A stretch of DNA of 64,000 nucleotides, from assembly GCF_904848585.1 (NCBI RefSeq), contig NZ_CAJHCR010000001.1, forward strand, positions 1,302,001-1,366,000, read 5' to 3'. The translations under genes and the position numbers were made by a program. The notes under the pieces were generated by a model that did not search any database, was not told where the DNA came from, and saw nothing but the letters and a program-made list of their open reading frames with translations. Positions 50,419 through 59,315 of this stretch are shown here, piece by piece; the first letter of the stretch is position 1, and each line of letters opens with the position of its first letter. This stretch comes from Paraburkholderia kirstenboschensis. GTDB taxonomy: Bacteria > Pseudomonadota > Gammaproteobacteria > Burkholderiales > Burkholderiaceae.

Positions 50419-51597
50419 ATGACTGACGCCGTAATCGTATCGACCGCCCGCACGGGGCTCGCCAAATCATGGCGCGGCGGTTTCAACATGACGCATGGCG
50501 CGACGCTCGGCGGGCACGTAACGCACGCCGCCGTCGAACGGGCGAAGCTGGACCCGGCGCGCGTGGAGGACGTGATCATGGGTTGCGCCAATCCTGAAGG
50601 CGCGACGGGCATGAACATCGCGCGGCAGATCGCGCTGCGCGCCGGCTTGCCGGTCAGCGTTCCGGGTATGACGGTGAACCGTTTCTGTTCGTCGGGATTG
50701 CAAACCATCGCGCTGGCCGCGCAACGTGTGATTTCCGGCGAGGGCGACGTGTTCGTCGCGGGCGGCGTCGAATCCATCTCGTGCGTGCAGAACGAGATGA
50801 ACCAGCACATGATGACCGACGGTTGGCTCAGCAGGAACAAGCCGGAAATCTACTGGTCGATGTTGCAGACCGCCGAGAACGTCGCAAAACGCTATTCGAT
50901 TTCGAAAGATCGTCAGGACGAATACGGCGTGCGCTCACAGCAGCGCGCCGCGGCGGCGCTGGAAGCCGGCAGGTTCAAGGACGAGATCGTGCCGTTGACG
51001 GTGCTCGCGGGCGTCGCCGACAAAGCGACTGGGCAGTTGTACACGAAAGAAGTGACCGTCAGCGGCGACGAGGGCATTCGCGCGGACACGACGCTCGAAG
51101 GTGTATCGAAAATCCGCACCGCGCTGCCGGGCGGCGTCGTCACGGCGGGCAACGCGAGCCAGTTCTCAGACGGTGCGTCCGCTTGCGTGGTGATGAACGC
51201 GAAGGTCGCGGAGCGCGAAGGGCTGCAGCCGCTCGGCATTTTCCGGGGCTTCGCGGTGGCCGGCTGCGAACCGGACGAGATGGGCATCGGCCCGGTTTTC
51301 GCGGTGCCGAAGCTGCTCAAGCAGGCGGGCCTGAAAGTCGAGGACATCGACCTGTGGGAATTGAACGAAGCGTTCGCGGTGCAGGTGCTGTATTGCGCCG
51401 ACAAGCTCGGCATTCCGCATGACCGTCTGAACGTCAACGGCGGGGCTATTGCAGTCGGCCATCCGTATGGCGTGTCGGGCGCGCGGCTTACCGGGCATGC
51501 GCTGATCGAAGGCAAGCGGCGCGGCGCGAAGCTGGTCGTGGTGACGATGTGTATCGGCGGCGGGCAGGGCGCGGCGGGGCTGTTCGAAGTCGCGTAA
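50419..51597 (+). CDS. Acetyl-CoA acyltransferase (thiolase)
   Basis: Cleaves 3-ketoacyl-CoA with CoA, the last beta-oxidation step. 392 residues. The catalytic residues are in standard places: Cys90 ([12 protein letters not shown]), His348 ([12 protein letters not shown]) and Cys378 ([12 protein letters not shown]). AGGAGACTCGC precedes ATG 50419, fixing the start against a longer open frame. About 125 nt downstream of the FadB-like gene; the pair probably forms one unit like fadBA. A biosynthetic direction cannot be excluded from sequence. Confidence 0.95.
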   Translation: MTDAVIVSTARTGLAKSWRGGFNMTHGATLGGHVTHAAVERAKLDPARVEDVIMGCANPEGATGMNIARQIALRAGLPVSVPGMTVNRFCSSGLQTIALAAQRVISGEGDVFVAGGVESISCVQNEMNQHMMTDGWLSRNKPEIYWSMLQTAENVAKRYSISKDRQDEYGVRSQQRAAAALEAGRFKDEIVPLTVLAGVADKATGQLYTKEVTVSGDEGIRADTTLEGVSKIRTALPGGVVTAGNASQFSDGASACVVMNAKVAEREGLQPLGIFRGFAVAGCEPDEMGIGPVFAVPKLLKQAGLKVEDIDLWELNEAFAVQVLYCADKLGIPHDRLNVNGGAIAVGHPYGVSGARLTGHALIEGKRRGAKLVVVTMCIGGGQGAAGLFEVA

Positions 51598-51622
51598 TTA
51601 CCTGGGTCAGCGCTTCACGTGA

Positions 51623-52141
51623 TCAGGGCAGGGCCGTGCCGGCCGCGGGCAGGCTCAACGCGCCCTGATCGACGAAGCGCGTCGTGCCGGTCAGGCCGCC
51701 CGCGAGTTTGCCTCGCAAAATGTAGGGAATCTGCCCCGACTGCGCGGCGCCGCCCTGCATCGCGCCCGCGAACGCGAATGCCTGGCGCACGGCGGCAAAT
51801 GCGGGCACCGTCAACGGCACATTGACAACTGTTTCGCCGAAGCGCGGCACGGTACCGCTCTGGTCGCTGACGCCGCTCGCGAACGGCTTGCCGTTCAGTT
51901 CGAGATCGAGCGATACGCCATTGAAGCTGACCGCCGAATCGTTCGGATTTTGCACGCGCAGTTTGACGTTAAAGCGCATCTCGAAGCCCTGACTTTCGAT
52001 CGGTTCGATGCCGGCGACGCTCACGCGCAACGGGTCGCCGCCGAAGAATCCGGCGCAGCCGCTCACCGTGAGCGCGAACACAGCGCATAACGCGGCCACG
52101 CGGAACAGACGCGCGCTGAACAGCATGCGGACGAAGGACAT
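51623..52141 (-). CDS. LEA14-like (WHy domain) lipoprotein
   Basis: 172 residues. Signal peptide with lipobox VSGC, so it is lipid-anchored, followed by a beta-sandwich domain of the LEA type 2/WHy kind: LRVSVAGIEPIESQGFEMRF, LRVQNPNDSAVSFNGVSLDLELNG, FASGVSDQSG. These domains occur in stress-related and envelope proteins of unclear activity. ATG 52141 (MSFVRML) has GAGGTG upstream; an in-frame GTG at 52150 is an alternative. It faces the thiolase gene with a 25-bp gap. Confidence 0.85.
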   Translation of the reverse strand: MSFVRMLFSARLFRVAALCAVFALTVSGCAGFFGGDPLRVSVAGIEPIESQGFEMRFNVKLRVQNPNDSAVSFNGVSLDLELNGKPFASGVSDQSGTVPRFGETVVNVPLTVPAFAAVRQAFAFAGAMQGGAAQSGQIPYILRGKLAGGLTGTTRFVDQGALSLPAAGTALP

Positions 52142-52245
52142 GACCGGCACCTCGAAGAGCGGATGGGGTCATGCATTGTAGCTGGCGATCTCGGGGCCGC
52201 GGGGCTCTCTCATGCGGCCTTTCGGGTGGTTACTCAGGTGGCGTC

Positions 52246-52602
52246 TCAGGTTGCGCGCCGCAGCGTCGCTTTCAGGAATGTGGCCAGCCAAAGCACGGCT
52301 CGACCTGTCGCGCTACAGCCTCCGTTTTCAGCGAGCGACGGTTGCACCACGAAGGCCGCAGCCTGCGCATGCGCCGCACTGATCGATATCATGCCGTGTT
52401 GCCGTGCCACGAAGCACTGGCCCTCGTGCAATGTGACGGACGTCAATGGAACGGCATCGCCGAGCCAGGCGAGCGAATGATCGCGAAACGCCAACTGCAG
52501 ATCGCCTTCAACGGCGACCACAGTGCTTCGTGCGCGGACGTCCTGCAGGGCGACTTGGCCGGCAGCGAGGCGCGACAGATTGACGGTGGGGCGAGTTGAC
52601 AT
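52246..52602 (-). CDS. DUF2917-like small protein
   Basis: 118 residues. A cupin-like pattern is visible (LAAGQVALQDVRARSTVVAV, then VTLHEGQCFVARQHGMISIS), which I associate with DUF2917, a short burkholderial family of unknown role. No signal peptide. ATG 52602 is supported by AGGAAACG upstream. It is divergent from the MocR-type regulator gene; a link between the two is plausible from position only. Confidence 0.65.
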   Translation of the reverse strand: MSTRPTVNLSRLAAGQVALQDVRARSTVVAVEGDLQLAFRDHSLAWLGDAVPLTSVTLHEGQCFVARQHGMISISAAHAQAAAFVVQPSLAENGGCSATGRAVLWLATFLKATLRRAT

Positions 52603-52780
52603 GACCGTTTCCTTGAGACCGTTTGCATGCCATCCAGCATATTGAGCAGGTGCCCGTGAAAACAGCCTCAGTCATCGACAATCTGAACCGCTACAAGACG
52701 GCGGTTTGGCACGCTGTATCGGTCGAAATGAAGAGAATGTGTATCTGTCGCGGCGCCCCCGCTGTGCGCACCATCGGCTT

Positions 52781-54343
52781 ATGAGCCGATCCACCTACAT
52801 GCACACGCACACGCCGATGCACACCGTCACGCAGTCACCGCGCTCCGCGCATTGCGCGGACCTCGCGCCTGCGGACGATTCCACGGCGAGCCAGCCGCTT
52901 TACCGTCAACTGGCGGGCCACTACCGCCGCGCGATCCGTAGCGGCGTGCTGCGGCCCGGCGAGCGCATGCCGTCAATGCGCGCGTTCATGCAGCGCCACG
53001 GCGTAAGTCTCGCGACGGCGACCGAGAGCTATCGCCTGCTCGAACGCGAAGCGCTAATCGAGGCGCGGCCGCGCGCCGGCTACTTCGTGCGCGCTTCGCA
53101 ACGCGCTGCGTTACCCGCCGCGTCGGAACCCGATCTAGCGACCCTGCCGCAGGCCGCGCAGTTCGTCGGCATTCACTCGGCGATATCGGCGATCGTCTCG
53201 CAATATCAACGCTATCCGGACGCATTCAACCTCGGCGGTGCGACCGCTTCGGCGGACCTCTATCCGACGGACGCGTTGCAAAAAGCCGCGCTGCGCGCGT
53301 TGCGCCGGCGGCCGACATTGTTGACCGCGGTCGGGCCGGATCAGGGCGACCCCGCGTTGCGCGCGATCATTGCGCGCCGCGCGCTCGATGCGGGCATTCA
53401 GATCGGCGCGGACGACATCATCATGACGCACGGCGGCATCGAAGCGGTCAATCTTGCGTTGCGAGCAGTGACGCAACCGGGTGACACCGTTGCCGTCGAG
53501 TCGCCTTGTTTCTTCGGCTTGCTCCAGGCGCTGGAAAGCCTTGGGTTGCGCGCACTCGAAATTCCAGCAAGCCCGAGCAGCGGGCTCGCGATCGAGGCGC
53601 TCGACTTCGCGTTGCAAACCCATCCCGACATCAAGGCCGTGGTGGTCGTGCCGAATTTGCAGAACCCGCTTGGCAGCGTGATGCCCGATTCGCACAAGGC
53701 GAGGCTCGTCGAACTGTGCGCGCGAGCCCGCATCGCGCTGATCGAAGACGACCCGTACCGAGAGCTGGTCGACAGCGCGCAGCCGCTGCGCTCGCTGAAG
53801 GCGTGGGACACCGACGGCACCGTGATCCACTGCACGTCGTTCAACAAGACGCTCGCGCCCGGCATGCGGATCGGCTGGATCAACGGCGGGCGCTGGCATC
53901 CGCGTATCGGCATGCTCAAGTTTGCGCAGTCGCGTCATAACGAGCAGCTGTCGCAAGTCGTGCTTGCAGGGTTTCTCGAAACGAACGCGTATGAACGGCA
54001 TTTGCGGCGTTTGCGCGATCGCTTGAGGTTGCAGCGTGAGCGGATGTCGGCGGCAATCGGCGCCTCCTTTCCCGATGGCACGCGTTTTACGCCGCCCGCT
54101 GGCGGCATGTTCTTCTGGATCGAGTTGCCGCACGCCGTGTCGTCGGCCGCGTTGTTCGATGCCGCTTTGAAGCAAGGCATTCGTGTGATGCCGGGCACTG
54201 TGTTTTCGAACGCGGGCCGCTTCGATCGGTTCATCAGGCTGAGTTGTCCGAGCACGGACCTCGAACTCGCGGATGAAGCCGTGCTCAAGCTCGGCCGGCT
54301 CGCAACAGCCATGGCCGCGCGCGCGGCGGCGCAAGCGGCGTGA
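52781..54343 (+). CDS. MocR-type transcriptional regulator (GntR HTH + aminotransferase domain)
   Basis: About 520 residues. A GntR winged helix (LYRQLAGHYRRAIRSGVLRPGERMPSMRAF, then GVSLATATESYRLLE) is joined by a linker to a class I aminotransferase-like domain that uses PLP as ligand or sensor. The PLP Lys is in TSFNKTLAPGMRIGW, and IEDDPYREL and VVPNLQNPLGSVM also match. Such proteins often control a neighbouring gene. The start is uncertain: ATG 52781 and ATG 52799 both lie before the conserved part, and 52781 is used. Confidence 0.88.
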   Translation: MSRSTYMHTHTPMHTVTQSPRSAHCADLAPADDSTASQPLYRQLAGHYRRAIRSGVLRPGERMPSMRAFMQRHGVSLATATESYRLLEREALIEARPRAGYFVRASQRAALPAASEPDLATLPQAAQFVGIHSAISAIVSQYQRYPDAFNLGGATASADLYPTDALQKAALRALRRRPTLLTAVGPDQGDPALRAIIARRALDAGIQIGADDIIMTHGGIEAVNLALRAVTQPGDTVAVESPCFFGLLQALESLGLRALEIPASPSSGLAIEALDFALQTHPDIKAVVVVPNLQNPLGSVMPDSHKARLVELCARARIALIEDDPYRELVDSAQPLRSLKAWDTDGTVIHCTSFNKTLAPGMRIGWINGGRWHPRIGMLKFAQSRHNEQLSQVVLAGFLETNAYERHLRRLRDRLRLQRERMSAAIGASFPDGTRFTPPAGGMFFWIELPHAVSSAALFDAALKQGIRVMPGTVFSNAGRFDRFIRLSCPSTDLELADEAVLKLGRLATAMAARAAAQAA

Positions 54344-54520
54344 ACGCGTCGCGCCCCGCGTGCCACGAGCCGAAGTTTTGCTCGTCACTGCGCAGCGCCA
54401 TAGCGGGTATCATTTCCTCTCCTTTGGCGCGGTGCGTCGTCGCGTGAATGCTGCTGCATCGCACATTCATTGCGAGTTGTGCGCCGCCCTCATGTCAAGA
54501 CAAGCCAACCTGAAGCCGCA

Positions 54521-55006
54521 ATGACCGATTCATCTTTATCCACTGCGACGGGCGCGTCGTTGCCCGAGAGCCCCTTTGTCGACCGGCTCGGCGCGCAACT
54601 CGTGTCGGCGGCGGACGGCGTCAGCGAAGTGACGCTCCCTTTGCTGCCCGAGCATATGAACACGTGGGACGTCGCGCACGGCGGCGTGACGATGACGCTC
54701 GCCGACGTTGCGCTCGCGATGGCCGCGCGCAGCCTCGCGGGCGACGGTGTCGGCGTGGTCACGGTCGAAATGAAGGTCAACTTCATGCAGCCCGGCCGCG
54801 GCGAGTTGCGCGCGACAGGCCGCGTGCTGCACCGCTCCACGACAATGGCCTATTGCGAAGGCGAGATCCGCGATAGCGAAGGGCACTTCGTCGCCAAGGC
54901 GCTCGGCACATTCAAATACATGCGCCGTCTTGCGGTGGGCCGCGACGTGACACGCCAGCGCTTGCGCAGCGACCCATTGGCGAAACCCGGTCCTAGCGAC
55001 GGCTGA
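54521..55006 (+). CDS. PaaI-type hotdog-fold thioesterase
   Basis: 161 residues. Hydrolyses acyl-CoA thioesters, freeing CoA. The hotdog core contains MNTWDVAHGGVTMTLADVALAMAA (HGG followed by the central helix) and VTVEMKVNFMQPGRGELRATG, typical of the PaaI/YbgC class. Upstream in-frame sequence to 54470 is not conserved; ATG 54521 is used although no strong ribosome binding site is visible. Its place before the CurA-like and SDR genes fits a catabolic cluster, perhaps protecting free CoA. Confidence 0.88.
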   Translation: MTDSSLSTATGASLPESPFVDRLGAQLVSAADGVSEVTLPLLPEHMNTWDVAHGGVTMTLADVALAMAARSLAGDGVGVVTVEMKVNFMQPGRGELRATGRVLHRSTTMAYCEGEIRDSEGHFVAKALGTFKYMRRLAVGRDVTRQRLRSDPLAKPGPSDG

Positions 55007-55172
55007 ACACGTGCGAACGCGTGCGAGGCACACGGCGTTTGCATCCGCATTGTCCGAGCGCAGGCCGAGCGCGCGACTAGCTGCATTGCCGCAGGCAATA
55101 TGCGGTCGGCAACGCATAGCCCGCAACCCGTAGTCGGCAATTCACAATCAGCAAACCAAGGAGACGATCGTC

Positions 55173-56171
55173 ATGCCACAGATCAACCGTCAGTTCGTGC
55201 TGGCTTCGCGTCCGCAAGGCGCCGTCACGCCCGAGAACTTCCGCCTCGTCGAAACACCGCTTGCACCGCTTGCCGACGGAGAAGTACGCGTGCGTAATCA
55301 CTATTTGTCGCTCGACCCGTACATGCGCGGCCGTATGAACGACAGCAAGTCGTATGCGCCGCCGCAGCCGCTCGACGAAGTGATGATCGGCGGCACGGTC
55401 GGCGAGGTGGTCGAGTCGAAGAATCCGAAGTTCGCGGTCGGCGACAAGGTCGTCGCAATGTTCGGCTGGCAGGAGTACGGCACGTCGAACGGCGCAGGTA
55501 TGCAGAAAGTCGACGACACGCATGTGCCGCTGTCGGCTTATCTCGGACCGGTCGGCATGCCGGGCGTAACCGCGTGGTATGGACTGAACCGGATCATCGC
55601 GCCGAAGGCTGGCGAGACGGTCGTTGTCAGCGCGGCGAGCGGAGCGGTGGGCAGCGTGGTCGGCCAACTGGCGAAAGAGGCGGGAGCGCGCGCGGTGGGT
55701 ATCGCGGGCGGTCCGCAGAAGTGCCGTTATGTGGTGGAGACACTTGGCTTCGACGCCTGCGTCGATTACAAGGCCGGCAACCTCTATCAGGACCTGAAGG
55801 CGGCGACGCCGAACGGCGTCGACGGTTGCTTCGAGAACGTCGGCGGCGAAGTGCTCGACGCGACGCTCGCACGCATGAACCCGGCCGGCCGCATCGCGCT
55901 TTGCGGATTCATTGCCGGCTACGACGGCCAGCCGGTGCCGCTCAAGCACCCGTCGCTGATATTGACGCAGCGTCTGCTCGTGCAGGGCTTTATCGTCAGC
56001 GAGCATATGGATGTCTGGCCGGAAGCGCTCAAGCAGCTTGGCACGCTGGTCGCGCAGAAAAAGCTGCACTATCGCGAAAGCATCGCGCAAGGGCTCGATG
56101 CGGCGCCCGAGGCGTTCATCGGCTTGCTGAAAGGCAAGAACTTCGGCAAGCAGCTTGTGAGGTTGATTTGA
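55173..56171 (+). CDS. NADP-dependent oxidoreductase, CurA/leukotriene-B4 reductase type
   Basis: 332 residues, medium-chain dehydrogenase/reductase family without zinc. These enzymes reduce enals, enones or curcumin with NADPH. N-terminal GroES-like half (VRVRNHYLSLDPYMRGRMND), then the NADP-binding VVVSAASGAVGSVVGQLAK and FENVGGEVLDATL. The substrate is unknown. AAGGAGACGATCGTC before the ATG gives a good start. Same strand as the thioesterase and the SDR gene, from which it is separated by a hexanucleotide repeat. Confidence 0.9.
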   Translation: MPQINRQFVLASRPQGAVTPENFRLVETPLAPLADGEVRVRNHYLSLDPYMRGRMNDSKSYAPPQPLDEVMIGGTVGEVVESKNPKFAVGDKVVAMFGWQEYGTSNGAGMQKVDDTHVPLSAYLGPVGMPGVTAWYGLNRIIAPKAGETVVVSAASGAVGSVVGQLAKEAGARAVGIAGGPQKCRYVVETLGFDACVDYKAGNLYQDLKAATPNGVDGCFENVGGEVLDATLARMNPAGRIALCGFIAGYDGQPVPLKHPSLILTQRLLVQGFIVSEHMDVWPEALKQLGTLVAQKKLHYRESIAQGLDAAPEAFIGLLKGKNFGKQLVRLI

Positions 56172-56214
56172 TGTGATGCGATTGCGGCGGCCGGCGGATT
56201 AAAGCGCCCGGAGC

Positions 56215-56340
56215 CGCACTTGCACTTGCACTTGCACTTGCACTCGCACTCGCACTTGCACTTGCACTCGCACTTGCACTTGCACTTGCACTTGCACTTG
56301 CACTTGCACTTGCACTTGCACTCGCACTCGCGCTCGCACT
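56215..56340 (+). repeat. Hexanucleotide tandem repeat (TGCACT/CGCACT), 21 units
   Basis: Twenty-one consecutive 6-bp units, mostly TGCACT with some CGCACT and one CGCGCT, ending 27 nt before the start codon of the SDR gene and starting 44 nt after the stop of the CurA-like gene. The longest uninterrupted run has eight TGCACT units (56275-56322 region). Two decayed units follow to 56352. Confidence 0.95.
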
Positions 56341-56367
56341 TGCAGCCGCACACAAAGGAGTCCATGG

Positions 56368-57261
56368 ATGTTCGAATTTGCAGGCAAAGTCGCGGTCATC
56401 ACCGGCGCGGCTAGCGGCTTCGGCCTCGCGTTCGCGCAGAAAGGCGCGGCGCTCGGTATGAAGCTCGTCCTCGCCGACGTGAACCCCGACGCGCTCGCGC
56501 AGGCCGTCGATACGTTGCGCGCGGCGGGGGCCGATGCGATCGGCGTGCCGACCGACGTGTCGAGCGCAACGCAGGTGGAGGCGCTCGCGCAAGCCGCGCT
56601 CAATGCATTCGGCAAGGTGCATCTGTTGTTCAACAACGCGGGCGTGGGCTCGGGCGGCTTGCTGTGGGAGAGTTCCGCCAACGACTGGTCGTGGGTATTC
56701 GGGGTCAACGTAATGGGCGTCGCGCACGGCGTGCGTGCGTTTGCGCCGATCATGCTGGCGCAGAACGAGCCCGCGCATATCGTCAACACCGCATCCGTCG
56801 CGGGCCTGCTGTCGCCGCCCGCAATGGGCGTCTACAACGCGTCGAAACACGCGGTCGTGTCGCTTACCGAGACGCTGTATCACGACCTGCAAATCGCGCA
56901 GGCCGGACGTGAGGCGAGCGGCCGCGTCGGCTGTTCGCTGCTGTGTCCGGCGTTCGTGCCCACGGGCATCGCCGATGCCGAGCGCTCGCGGCCCGCTGAA
57001 CTGCGCAACGAGAGCCGCCCGACGCGCTCGCAGATCGCTGCGGGCAAGCAACTGCAGCGCGCGGTGCAATCGGGCAAGCTCAGTGCCGCAGAGGTTGCCG
57101 GCATCACGTTCGAGGCCATCGCCGCGCGCCGTTTCTATATCCTTACGCACCCGGCGATCATGGCGACGGTGAGACTGCGTCACGAGGACATCGAGCAGTT
57201 GCGCGATCCCACCGATCCGATGTCGCTGAAGCCCGAAGTCAGGCACGCGGGTTCCGACTAG
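56368..57261 (+). CDS. Short-chain dehydrogenase/reductase (SDR)
   Basis: 297 residues, classical SDR. N-terminal cofactor motif ITGAASGFGLAFA, LLFNNAGVGSGGLLW, the catalytic Ser in VNTASVAGLLSPP and YxxxK in VYNASKHAVVSL. The C-terminal part is longer than in minimal SDRs. Substrate is not predictable. AAAGGAG 7 nt before ATG 56368 sets the start. The leader contains a hexanucleotide repeat that could affect its expression. An esterase gene follows about 80 nt downstream. Confidence 0.93.
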   Translation: MFEFAGKVAVITGAASGFGLAFAQKGAALGMKLVLADVNPDALAQAVDTLRAAGADAIGVPTDVSSATQVEALAQAALNAFGKVHLLFNNAGVGSGGLLWESSANDWSWVFGVNVMGVAHGVRAFAPIMLAQNEPAHIVNTASVAGLLSPPAMGVYNASKHAVVSLTETLYHDLQIAQAGREASGRVGCSLLCPAFVPTGIADAERSRPAELRNESRPTRSQIAAGKQLQRAVQSGKLSAAEVAGITFEAIAARRFYILTHPAIMATVRLRHEDIEQLRDPTDPMSLKPEVRHAGSD

Positions 57262-57340
57262 AGCCGCTCGTTGCGCGCAGTGCCGCGCGCCACTTTTCAA
57301 CCTGCGGCGCGTATGCGCCATTCAACGTTACCTGCGTCAC

Positions 57341-58300
57341 ATGCCGCTGAATCCGAAGATCGAGCAGGTGCTCGACATGATCGCGCGCGCAAAGCGCCCG
57401 AAGCTCCATGAAATGACTGCGCAAGCGGCGCGCGCGTCGTATGAGAAAAGCGCGCCGATTCTCGAGATCGCGAGCGCGCCGATGTTCGCCGTCGAAGACC
57501 TGCGCGTACCGACGCGCGACGGCGCAACGATTCGCGCGCGTCTTTATCAGGCCGTCGAGCCGGGCTGGGCCGAGCCGGCTCCGGCATTGATCTACTATCA
57601 CGGCGGCGGCTTCACGGTCGGCAGCATCGATACGCACGATGCGCTGTGCCGCATGTTGGCGCGCGACGGAAAATGCACAGTGCTGTCGGTCGATTACCGG
57701 CTCGCGCCCGAACACAAATTCCCGACCGCCGTCGACGACGCTTTCGACGCGCTCGTCTGGCTGCATGCTCACGCGGCGGAATTCGGCATCGACGCCAAGC
57801 GGCTTGCGGTAGGCGGCGACAGCGCGGGCGGCACGCTGGCCACGGTCTGCGCGGTGCTCGCGCGCGACGCCGGCATCGCGCTTTCACTGCAGTTGCTGAT
57901 CTATCCCGGCACGGCCGGCTATCAGCAGACCGATTCGCACTCGCGCCTTGCCGACGGCTTCCTGCTCTCGGGCGAGACGATCCAATGGTTCTTCGATCAA
58001 TACGTACGCGACACGAACGATCGCGACGACTGGCGTTTCGCGCCGCTCGACGGCAAGCGCGGCGCACCCGACTTCAGCGGACTCGCGCCAGCCTGGATCG
58101 CGACTGCCGAATACGATCCGCTGAGCGACGAAGGCGACGCCTATGCGCAGAAGCTGCGCGACCATGGCAACGAAGTCACACTCAGGCGCTACCCGGGCAT
58201 GATCCACGAGTTCTTCAAGATGGGCGGCTTCGTGCCTGATGTTGCGCACGCGCATGCGGAGGCCGCCGCAGCATTGCGCACGGCATTCGGCGAGCAATGA
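57341..58300 (+). CDS. HSL-family alpha/beta hydrolase (esterase)
   Basis: 319 residues, hormone-sensitive-lipase family (type IV esterases), acting on short to medium acyl esters. Oxyanion motif HGGG at 87-90, nucleophile Ser161 in GGDSAGG, likely acid Asp256 (EYDPLSDEG) and His286 (GMIHEFF). No signal peptide, so cytoplasmic. ATG 57341 gives MPLNPKIEQVLDMI, a common start in the family, although the ribosome binding site is weak. Its stop is immediately next to the stop of the convergent TANGO2-like gene. Confidence 0.92.
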   Translation: MPLNPKIEQVLDMIARAKRPKLHEMTAQAARASYEKSAPILEIASAPMFAVEDLRVPTRDGATIRARLYQAVEPGWAEPAPALIYYHGGGFTVGSIDTHDALCRMLARDGKCTVLSVDYRLAPEHKFPTAVDDAFDALVWLHAHAAEFGIDAKRLAVGGDSAGGTLATVCAVLARDAGIALSLQLLIYPGTAGYQQTDSHSRLADGFLLSGETIQWFFDQYVRDTNDRDDWRFAPLDGKRGAPDFSGLAPAWIATAEYDPLSDEGDAYAQKLRDHGNEVTLRRYPGMIHEFFKMGGFVPDVAHAHAEAAAALRTAFGEQ

Positions 58301-59194
58301 TTACGCGATTTGCCGCTCGACGTTGAACGCGAAGCTGCGCTCGAAGTCGCCCGGGCGCGCGATCCGGTGTGAGCCGTTATCGTCGCTTCGCTCGGCTACC
58401 GCCACGCTGACCATCTCGGCGTTCGCGACTACCCGCAGCGCCGTCGTGCCGCGCGTGCCGTACTCGGGCGTTTCGATGAACGCCGCCGACAGCGCCCGTT
58501 CGCGCTCGAGCGCAATGCCGGTGGCAGGCAACTCATCGTCGGGGGCGACGCGCGGGTCGCGCATCAGGTCGATCAGGCGTTCGAGCGGCGGCATCGGGTT
58601 GCGCGTGAGGAGCGTACTCAATTCGGCCCGCTTTCTGACGAGCTTCGGCCACGGCGTGTCGAGCACCGCGTTTGAGATGCCGTGTGTGCCGGGCGTAAGC
58701 AGCGCAGGGGCGACGTTAGAGCGGTTGCAATACCAGGCGAGTTCGCGGCGCGTCCAGTCGCCCACCAGCAGGTTGAAGCCGTTGTACATGTCGCCGGTTT
58801 TCGCCACGCGTTGCAGATAGGCCAGCGGCGTTTCGTGCGGGCCGCCGTCTGTGCTGCGGTTCTCACCGCTGTTCTCACTGCTGTTCTCACTGCCGTTCGC
58901 GCCGCCGCTGGCCGAAGCCAGCCAGTCGCTGACGAGGGTGCCGCGGGTCGGCGCATCGGCGCGCATCTCGTGCGGCGCGCGGTAGTTGGTCAGGGCAGCA
59001 AAACGGCCGTCGCGCGACATGCCGAGCCACGTCCCGCCGCCCAGCAAGTCCCGGCCGGCCAGCACGCCCGGCGCGTCGCTCCACCAGGCGATCGGCTCGG
59101 CCGTGCGCCGGAAGAATTCGTCGCGATTCGCGGCGAGTGTGAAGATCGGGCCGTCGACCGCATCGGGTCGCCAGTCGAAGACGATCAGGCACAT
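58301..59194 (-). CDS. TANGO2/NRDE-family protein
   Basis: 297 residues. Begins MCLIVFDWRPDAVDGPIFTLAANRDEFFRR, with Cys2 and the Asn-Arg-Asp-Glu motif that names the family; GTWLGMSRDGRFAALTNYR follows. Cys2 after the initiator is typical of an N-terminal nucleophile fold, but activity is unknown; animal TANGO2 is linked to heme/lipid handling. The insert at about 95-118 is Ser/Gly/Asn/Glu-rich and comes from a 12-bp tandem repeat. ATG 59194 is fixed by the conserved start. Confidence 0.9.
   Translation of the reverse strand: MCLIVFDWRPDAVDGPIFTLAANRDEFFRRTAEPIAWWSDAPGVLAGRDLLGGGTWLGMSRDGRFAALTNYRAPHEMRADAPTRGTLVSDWLASASGGANGSENSSENSGENRSTDGGPHETPLAYLQRVAKTGDMYNGFNLLVGDWTRRELAWYCNRSNVAPALLTPGTHGISNAVLDTPWPKLVRKRAELSTLLTRNPMPPLERLIDLMRDPRVAPDDELPATGIALERERALSAAFIETPEYGTRGTTALRVVANAEMVSVAVAERSDDNGSHRIARPGDFERSFAFNVERQIA
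58856..58903 (-). repeat. 12-bp in-frame repeat in the TANGO2-like gene
   Basis: Four 12-bp units at 58856, 58868, 58880 and 58892; the middle two are identical (GCTGTTCTCACT on the plus strand). They encode the low-complexity Ser-Glu-Asn-Ser/Gly stretch and keep the reading frame. Confidence 0.85.
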
Positions 59195-59315
59195 CGGGGG
59201 CGTCTCCCTGTTGGGGGCTTCGGAAGCGACATGGCGGGCAGGAGTTCTCGCGAGGGCGCCGCGAGAAAGCGGCGCCTTTTCGTCCAACTGCGCCGCGCCG
59301 CATCCAGGAGGGCGT

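Noticed and set aside
48530..50470. 646-codon open frame antisense to the FadB-like gene
   Set aside because: Shadow frame; the sense product has all catalytic motifs.
56116..57321. Minus-strand open frame containing a long Ser-Ala repeat
   Set aside because: The dipeptide repeat is a translation of the hexanucleotide array, and the rest is antisense to the SDR gene.
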